Of a DNA stretch of 45,919 nt, positions 41,243 to 45,919 are shown piece after piece; positions within the stretch are counted from its first letter, which is position 1, and each line of letters starts with the position of its first letter. This DNA is from Clostridia bacterium (GTDB lineage: Bacteria; Bacillota; Clostridia; Christensenellales; SZUA-584). The translations under genes were made by a program, and so were the position numbers. Below the pieces are notes generated by a model, which saw only the letters and a list, made by a program, of their open reading frames with translations, had not been told where the DNA came from and made no database searches. Location: the NCBI GenBank assembly GCA_018648645.1, contig JABGQS010000021.1:1-45919 (forward strand), read 5' to 3'.

Positions 41243-42217
41243 TTATCCGCCAATCTTAACCATGTTATTTGTTTCGGATGTTTCGTCGGCTTCGCCGCAC
41301 AAATTGTGCTGAAACGGTTTGCCGAATATTGCGGCTTTGATAGCGTCGATTAGCTGGTTGTCTGTTGCGCTGCCTCTCAGCAAGGGTTTTAGCGACACGC
41401 CGTCGCTGTAGCAAAGGCACGGTTTCAAAACGCCGTCTGACGTTAACCTTACGCGGTTGCAGCTATCGCAAAACGAATCGGAAATTGCGCTGATAAATCC
41501 GATGTTCCCTTGAAAATTCGGAAAGGCATAGTAAACGGCAGGACCGTTACCTTGGCGTATGTCCAGCTTGGTTGGCTGACCATAATCCGCTTTCAACTGC
41601 GTCATGATACGGCTGCTGCTGACCGGCGCATAATCCTTACCCAGTCCGATAGGCATAACTTCGATAAATCGCACATGAACAGGGTGTTTTTTTGCGAGGT
41701 CGGCAATGCTTGACCATTGCGAGCCGTTGTATTTTGCGATGGGGACACAGTTGACCTTGGTTGTTAGTCCCAGCTTGACGGAAAGCTCAATAGCGCTGAG
41801 AACTTTGCTAAGAGCGTCAACGCGGGTGATTTGCTCATATGTGTCGGGATTAAGGCAATCGAGGCTAAAGTTTACGCCTTTAACACCTGCCTGCGACAAA
41901 GCAGCACCAAGCTCGTAAAACTTTACACCGTTTGTTGTAAGCGTTACGTTTTCTATGCCGCTAATTTGCTTGAGCCTGCGAATGAAATCTACGATACCGC
42001 GGCGCACGAGAGGTTCTCCGCCGGTGATTTTGATTTTGCTGATGCCTATTTGCGCGACCGATGCAGCGACGCGTAATATTTCTTCGTATGACAGGATTTC
42101 TTCGTGAGGAACGCTATCTACACCGCCCGCGGGCATGCAATATACACAACGCAGATTGCAGCGGTCGGTTACCGATATTCGCATGTAGTCGATGGTTCGT
42201 CCAAACCGGTCTTGCAT
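41243..42217 (-). CDS. moaA: GTP 3',8-cyclase MoaA
   Basis: The 324-residue radical SAM protein has CNLRCVYC (N-terminal 4Fe-4S, CxxxCxxC) and a second cluster formed by CDSCNRVRL and the following CLC at the C-terminal part. FGRTIDYMRISVTDRCNLRC is the standard MoaA start, and the C-terminus ends in Gly-Gly, needed in the family for activity. It turns GTP into the cyclic precursor of molybdopterin, with MoaC next in the pathway and next in the operon. No other moa/moe genes are in the window. Confidence 0.97.
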   Translation of the reverse strand: MQDRFGRTIDYMRISVTDRCNLRCVYCMPAGGVDSVPHEEILSYEEILRVAASVAQIGISKIKITGGEPLVRRGIVDFIRRLKQISGIENVTLTTNGVKFYELGAALSQAGVKGVNFSLDCLNPDTYEQITRVDALSKVLSAIELSVKLGLTTKVNCVPIAKYNGSQWSSIADLAKKHPVHVRFIEVMPIGLGKDYAPVSSSRIMTQLKADYGQPTKLDIRQGNGPAVYYAFPNFQGNIGFISAISDSFCDSCNRVRLTSDGVLKPCLCYSDGVSLKPLLRGSATDNQLIDAIKAAIFGKPFQHNLCGEADETSETNNMVKIGG

Positions 42218-42262
42218 GATGTCACCTCATCAGGAATGATACTTTGCTGCTCACTCGTATAA

Positions 42263-42745
42263 TTATTTGTCGTTTATAAAATGCCCGCTTTTACCGCCGC
42301 TCTTTTCTACCAAATGCACGTTTGATATTTCCATAGTCTTATCGAGTGCTTTGCACATGTCGTATATGGTGAGAAGGGAAACGCTTACGCCCGTCAGAGC
42401 TTCCATTTCTACGCCAGTTTTGCCGGACACCTTTGCGGTGCAGAGCGCATCAACGCTTCGCGATTGCGCGTTCGTCTTAAACTCGATGCTTACCTTTGTC
42501 AGCATAAGAGGATGGCACAGGGGGATTAGCTCGAATGTACGCTTTGTCGCCATAATGCCTGCGACTCTTGCGACACCGAGAACATCGCCTTTGTCTGCCG
42601 TGGCGTTTGTAATCGCATCGAAAACTGCATCATTTACTATGATGCGACCTGTGGCAACGGCGGTGCGCTCATTTTCCTGCTTGTCCGTTACGTCCACCAT
42701 CTCGGCTTTCCCGTTTTCGTTAAAGTGTGTAAGTTTGTCGGTCAT
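42263..42745 (-). CDS. moaC: cyclic pyranopterin monophosphate synthase MoaC
   Basis: The ATG at 42745 (AGGAGATTT upstream) gives 160 residues, the family norm; the longer in-frame frame to 42808 has no ribosome site. [22 protein letters not shown] (His and Cys near the active site) and [26 protein letters not shown] (with the catalytic Lys and Asp) are the classic blocks. It acts directly after MoaA in molybdenum cofactor synthesis. moaA begins 45 bases downstream of its stop, so the two form one transcript. I found no Moco riboswitch upstream. Confidence 0.97.
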   Translation of the reverse strand: MTDKLTHFNENGKAEMVDVTDKQENERTAVATGRIIVNDAVFDAITNATADKGDVLGVARVAGIMATKRTFELIPLCHPLMLTKVSIEFKTNAQSRSVDALCTAKVSGKTGVEMEALTGVSVSLLTIYDMCKALDKTMEISNVHLVEKSGGKSGHFINDK

Positions 42746-42936
42746 AATAAATCTCCTGCAACCCAGCAAATCAGCATCAGCCAAAACTTGATTATCTGAA
42801 TTGGTCAAATAGTTTTATGCAATATACCGTTTGCCTCATATACTCGACAGCAATATACTTGCTAATACTATATCGCTTTGAATAAAAAAATGCAATTAAG
42901 CCGGGTGTTTTGGGACTGGGAAACAGATAGAATGTG

Positions 42937-42966
42937 AAAAAAACCTCGACTTATAATCGAAGGGGT
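42937..42966 (-). terminator. minus-strand terminator after tRNA-like remnant
   Basis: On the minus strand CCTTCGA pairs with TCGAGG around TTATAAG, followed by T7. It sits just 3' of the tRNA-like remnant, as a tRNA terminator would. Confidence 0.55.
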
Positions 42967-42968
42967 TA

Positions 42969-43020
42969 TTGGAGCCATTAATCGGATTTGGACCAGAGAC
43001 CGGGCTTTATCCGAAGGCAC
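42969..43020 (-). pseudogene. degenerate tRNA-like 3' remnant
   Basis: On the minus strand it reads through GGTCCAAATCC to GGCTCCA, like a T-arm and acceptor end, but the T-stem has mismatches and no D-arm exists. 17 of 20 bases (42982-43001) match the tRNA-Thr fragment at 45546-45565. Likely the remains of a tRNA. Confidence 0.4.
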
Positions 43021-43052
43021 TATTCACATATATAACGGATAGGTGATTTGCA

Positions 43053-43081
43053 TTGTGGGATATTGGATTCGATGCTATAAT
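43053..43081 (+). promoter_or_regulatory. promoter of the accessory AT-rich unit
   Basis: TTGTGG (43053-43058), 17 bases, TATAAT (43076-43081). Confidence 0.6.
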
Positions 43082-43087
43082 AAGCAC

Positions 43088-43351
43088 ATGTTAACTACAA
43101 ACAGAATATCAATGCTGCAGAAAATCAATTTCATCAGTGTAGCATTACTGGGGTAGGTCATCCACGATGGCGATCCGCATATAATTATAGAATTTCAAAG
43201 AGTCGAAGATGGAAAAAGATTTATATATAAAGAGACAAAGCAAATATTCAATAGCCTTGATGAAACAAGTTTGAATGGAGGTTTAAAATGGATTCCAGCA
43301 AAATTATTGAGCTTTATGAAAACAACAAGATGTTTGAAGGAGAGAAGATAA
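43088..43351 (+). pseudogene. broken ORF with in-frame TAG
   Basis: An ATG at 43088 opens MLTTNRISMLQKINFISVALLG, then TAG (43154-43156), and the same frame goes on with VIHDGDPHIIIEFQRVEDG and more to a stop at 43351, overlapping the next gene. The second part reads like true protein. There is no ribosome site at 43088. TAG is a normal stop elsewhere in this window (3899, 5137, 6045), so decay is more likely than recoding. Confidence 0.4.
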
Positions 43352-45075
43352 AATATTTTAAGGATCCACAAGAAGTAAAAAGGCGTAAGTACAAAAACAT
43401 GATGCCGAAGGATGAGAAAATCATCTTTGGCATAAAAAAGAATTTTGAATTACATATCATGACAGATAAAGCATTCTATTACGTGCGTACCGATTATGCT
43501 GTAAGTCTTGCAGAACGCTTAGCTCCAATGCGCGTGCCTTTGGAAGAAATATTTGAGTGGAGTATGGACGAAAGTTCTTTGTTGATAAACGGAATTATAA
43601 TTGATCTTGGCATATCCATATCTGATGTAGATGAAATGTTTAGGCATGGTATTAAAAAAATATTTGAAGGATTCGCAATAGAAAGAATAGATACAGTGAA
43701 AACTGTTGTGAAAAAAGCTGTTGATCCAGAGTTACTAAGACAAATCTGTCGAGATTACTTTACGTTTGAAGGGGAAAAGTCTAAATACCTTGTTGATGAA
43801 AGCAAATTTTGCGATAAGGGCTATTTAAAACTTATCCAAAGTGACGAAAAAATTATTGTAATAATAAAAACTTTTATGGCAAAATATATTTTCACAGACA
43901 AGGCGTTTTATTTTCAAGATAAGAGTTATAATGAACAGCGTATAGAATATGAAGATATAACGGATTGCAAAACCGATTTTACAAATGGCGTATATTTCAT
44001 CAACAATTATATCATTAAACTCGGTAAACCAACCAGTAAAGGAGAGGAGCAGATTATATATGCATTAGGGAATATAATCTGTTCCCTGCCTGCTCTGACA
44101 ACCAGCTATGAATCATTACCATCGCTTCGTTTTAACGAAACAATAATTACATCAGAAGGTGTGTTTAATAAACTTTTTGACAACGGCATTACTGAAAAAG
44201 AGATAATGAATACTGCGCAGATCTGTAGAAAGGCATACGAAGGCTATGATCCTTCTTTATTTGATGTCCCTGTCTGTTTTTATCCACTCCCCAAAGAACA
44301 ACAACCAAAAATATATATTGAAGATGAACAGGGAGAGCCGCTTTTGTTTAAATATAATAATAACGAATCGGGGTTCTATATAACAAATCGGCACTTTGGA
44401 ATCTATAAAAACGGAAAGCGAAATGAAATACGTTTATTACTTTCTCAAATAGAATGCCTAACATTAGAAGTTAAGCTTGACAAGGTGTATCTCACTGTAA
44501 ATAAACTCGAAAACTTCTCTATTGAAATCATTCGACCATGTGTAAATTCGTGTTCTTTGATGATAATAGCGCTATGTGCACAAAAAGATAATGGAAAACT
44601 CGAATTAATACTAAACCTAATAGAGCAATTCATTCGGCTGAGAATGCTCAGGGAGATATACGGAATTCAAACTTCGCTTAACAGTATAGAAAATCAGGAA
44701 GCAATGAACAACGCAAAATTTGGTTACGATTCATCGCAGTATACGAACTTTATATACTGGAAGTCGAAGAACCAACTAGTTTGCTTAAGCGATAAAGAAG
44801 TTGTTTACGGTCACGCACCAAATAGAGAACATGAACCACCTATAAAAGCACCATACAGCGATACAAGTATTGACCTCTGGTTTTTAACGGACGTGGGCGG
44901 TGAGGAGATTTATTTCGGCTACGTATCACTTGGTTTTACTGATTCTTTAATGGTTAAAAAGTATTTCTACAATAGATGTAATCTTAAAATTGGTTCGAAA
45001 GAAATACCATTGAACGATATCAATGTGAATGATGCTGTTTTGCTTAGTTTTGTTATCGCGGCTTCTGCAACATAG
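43288..45075 (+). CDS. unknown 595-residue protein of repeated PH-like units
   Basis: The ATG at 43288 follows GGAGG by eight bases. The gene is clearly more AT-rich than the rest of the window. It contains an internal repeat: residues 16-105 (FEGEKIKYFKDPQ...DEKIIFGI...TDKAFYY...INGIIIDLG) and 160-250 (FEGEKSKYLVDES...DEKIIVII...TDKAFYF...INNYIIKLG). A third, weaker unit lies near 355-412 (ESGFYITNRHFGIYKNGKRNEI). The strand order and the TDKAFY(Y/F) turn recall bacterial PH-like (bPH/YokE-type) domains. The C-terminal ~110 residues are different. No membrane segment or catalytic motif is seen. It lies between tRNA remnants and is probably acquired. Confidence 0.75.
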   Translation: MDSSKIIELYENNKMFEGEKIKYFKDPQEVKRRKYKNMMPKDEKIIFGIKKNFELHIMTDKAFYYVRTDYAVSLAERLAPMRVPLEEIFEWSMDESSLLINGIIIDLGISISDVDEMFRHGIKKIFEGFAIERIDTVKTVVKKAVDPELLRQICRDYFTFEGEKSKYLVDESKFCDKGYLKLIQSDEKIIVIIKTFMAKYIFTDKAFYFQDKSYNEQRIEYEDITDCKTDFTNGVYFINNYIIKLGKPTSKGEEQIIYALGNIICSLPALTTSYESLPSLRFNETIITSEGVFNKLFDNGITEKEIMNTAQICRKAYEGYDPSLFDVPVCFYPLPKEQQPKIYIEDEQGEPLLFKYNNNESGFYITNRHFGIYKNGKRNEIRLLLSQIECLTLEVKLDKVYLTVNKLENFSIEIIRPCVNSCSLMIIALCAQKDNGKLELILNLIEQFIRLRMLREIYGIQTSLNSIENQEAMNNAKFGYDSSQYTNFIYWKSKNQLVCLSDKEVVYGHAPNREHEPPIKAPYSDTSIDLWFLTDVGGEEIYFGYVSLGFTDSLMVKKYFYNRCNLKIGSKEIPLNDINVNDAVLLSFVIAASAT

Positions 45076-45488
45076 AAGGAAGTCAATATAACGTTCATAC
45101 ATAATCTGTACAAAGCACTGACTTTACCCCGTAGAATTGTACAAATTGAAAGTGATGATTTGTAAGAAATGAGGATGCCGTATTAAACGGAGACTTATTT
45201 TATAAAAGTCGTTGGTCAATAGAAGATTCGACTTTAAAAAATTACTCTAATTGGTTATGATGACGAAATTATTTTATCGCTATCATATCGAAATTTTGAT
45301 TGACTTATAACTTAGCACTATTGAGTATCAAGGGGATGATTTGGTATGAGTTAAACTACATTCAATTAAAAGGAATGTTGTTGGTTCTATATATTTCATG
45401 TAGTTAAAGATAAGAAACGATAATAAGAACGACAGAAGAAACGAGAAGAGCAAATAAGCAATAACAATAATTAATAAACGGATAATAG

Positions 45489-45530
45489 AAAAAGGTTTAA
45501 GCCCTTTTAAATAGGTGTTTAAGCCTTTTT
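45489..45530. terminator. hairpin with A/T-runs on both sides
   Basis: AAAAAGGTTTAAG pairs (with G-U) with TTTAAGCCTTTTT; T-runs exist on both strands. On the minus strand it follows directly after the tRNA-Thr fragment. Confidence 0.6.
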
Positions 45531-45533
45531 GCT

Positions 45534-45586
45534 TGGGACCACTATCCGGATTTGAACCGGAGACCCCATCCTTACCATGGATGTGC
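45534..45586 (-). pseudogene. 3' fragment of tRNA-Thr(GGT)
   Basis: On the minus strand: anticodon arm CATCC-ATGGTAA-GGATG (anticodon GGT, U33 present), variable loop GGGTC, T-arm TCCGG-TTCAAAT-CCGGA, then TAGTGGT-C-CCA. The similarity stops one base before the anticodon stem; upstream there is no D-arm or 5' acceptor strand. A tRNA 3' half in an AT-rich segment is the usual footprint left by an integrating element. Confidence 0.75.
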
Positions 45587-45709
45587 AAATAACTGAAAAA
45601 TGCCTTTAAACTGGGGGATTTGGGAAGTTGCAGTTATAAAACCGAAAGCAAAACCGACAAATCAATTGGGATTATAAAAGATCAGACAACATAAAATGAC
45701 CAAATCTAA

Positions 45710-45865
45710 CAAGTATATGTAGATGGTAGGAGTGGCGAGAGAAGCTATAAATACTACAATAAACTTGTTGGAGCTTTGGCTCTAGATGTTTGGACGAAGT
45801 TGCATTTAACACGAGTTACAGTGGATGATTGTCCTTTTCAGTACATACCATATTGTAACTGGTAA
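45710..45865 (+). pseudogene. protein-like ORF remnant without start
   Basis: After a TAA at 45707, 51 codons without a start read QVYVDGRSGERSYKYYNKLV... to PYCNW and TAA. Composition looks like the C-terminus of a real protein but I cannot name it. The stretch 45076-45488 before it is AT-rich with scattered stops and no gene that I can support. Confidence 0.3.
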
Positions 45866-45919
45866 ACTAAAATGGACAATGTATGGCAAACAAAATTCCC
45901 TAGTATAAAATAATAAATA

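Noticed and set aside
42746-42936. Moco riboswitch upstream of moaC
   Set aside because: I looked for the conserved Moco aptamer segments and found none; only ordinary AT-rich leader sequence is present.
43088-43351. Pyrrolysine or other TAG recoding
   Set aside because: Several good genes here end in TAG, no pyl genes are seen, and the ORF lacks a ribosome site; decay is the simpler reading.
45328-45588. 86-codon minus-strand ORF with a hydrophobic stretch
   Set aside because: Its N-terminal part is the translated tRNA-Thr fragment (GVSGSNPDSG is a typical tRNA artefact) and the rest is the AT-rich terminator region.

Overview
The window looks like a piece of a Bacillota (Clostridia-type) chromosome. 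Pointers are the strong AGGAGG-type ribosome binding sites, TTGACA/TATAAT promoters, a T-box leader in front of a single-chain glycyl-tRNA synthetase, a tandem glycine riboswitch, dockerin-bearing wall enzymes, lipoproteins with TPEP linkers, and TTG/GTG starts. There is no rRNA gene and no intact tRNA, so the genus cannot be named. Most of the window is of middling GC; the last ~3 kb (from about 42.8 kb) is visibly AT-rich and looks acquired.

Layout. 1-6.05 kb: the 3' part of a large unrecognised protein, an RluA-type pseudouridine synthase whose catalytic Asp is replaced by Glu, then an RraA-like / URO-D-like / TIM-barrel trio. 6.1-12.3 kb: T-box and glyS, a PPC-domain protein, a sulfotransferase, a geranylgeranyl-reductase-like flavoprotein and a lipoprotein, interspersed with five copies of a G-rich + palindrome + hairpin repeat. 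12.3-19.4 kb: a reductase and ABC-F ATPase, a YjjG-type phosphatase, proS with a duplicated 3' tail, and a DEAD-box helicase. 19.5-25.4 kb: tandem glycine riboswitch and a SerA-like dehydrogenase, a TIGR04076-type protein, an orphan attenuator-like RNA, aconitase, a ketopantoate-reductase-like protein and a methyltransferase. 25.4-31.6 kb: a double-flavodoxin Fe-S protein, then an eight-gene arsenic operon on the minus strand: arsR, acr3, ArsP-like permease, arsC, a 12-cysteine mini-protein, ccdA, a mini-thioredoxin and a DUF2703-like protein that has lost its family cysteines. Two identical-half-site operators (ATAGA-N6-TCTAT) lie at its promoter.

31.7-41.2 kb: a zinc-ribbon protein, a CNNM/CorC-type membrane protein, then a cell-surface cluster: a SpoIID-type protein with a dockerin inserted inside the catalytic fold, an NlpC/P60 hydrolase with an internal dockerin, a membrane-anchored surface protein with an 11-residue-repeat cytoplasmic tail, a lipoprotein and a SagB-type nitroreductase. 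41.2-42.8 kb: moaC-moaA. 42.8 kb to the end: an AT-rich accessory segment with tRNA-like remnants on both sides of a 595-residue protein built from repeated PH-like units, plus broken ORFs.

The best candidates for something undescribed are the 12-cysteine protein and cysteine-less DUF2703 protein in the ars operon, the internal-dockerin wall enzymes, the orphan RNA at 21.17-21.25 kb, the covarying repeat family, and the PH-like repeat protein.
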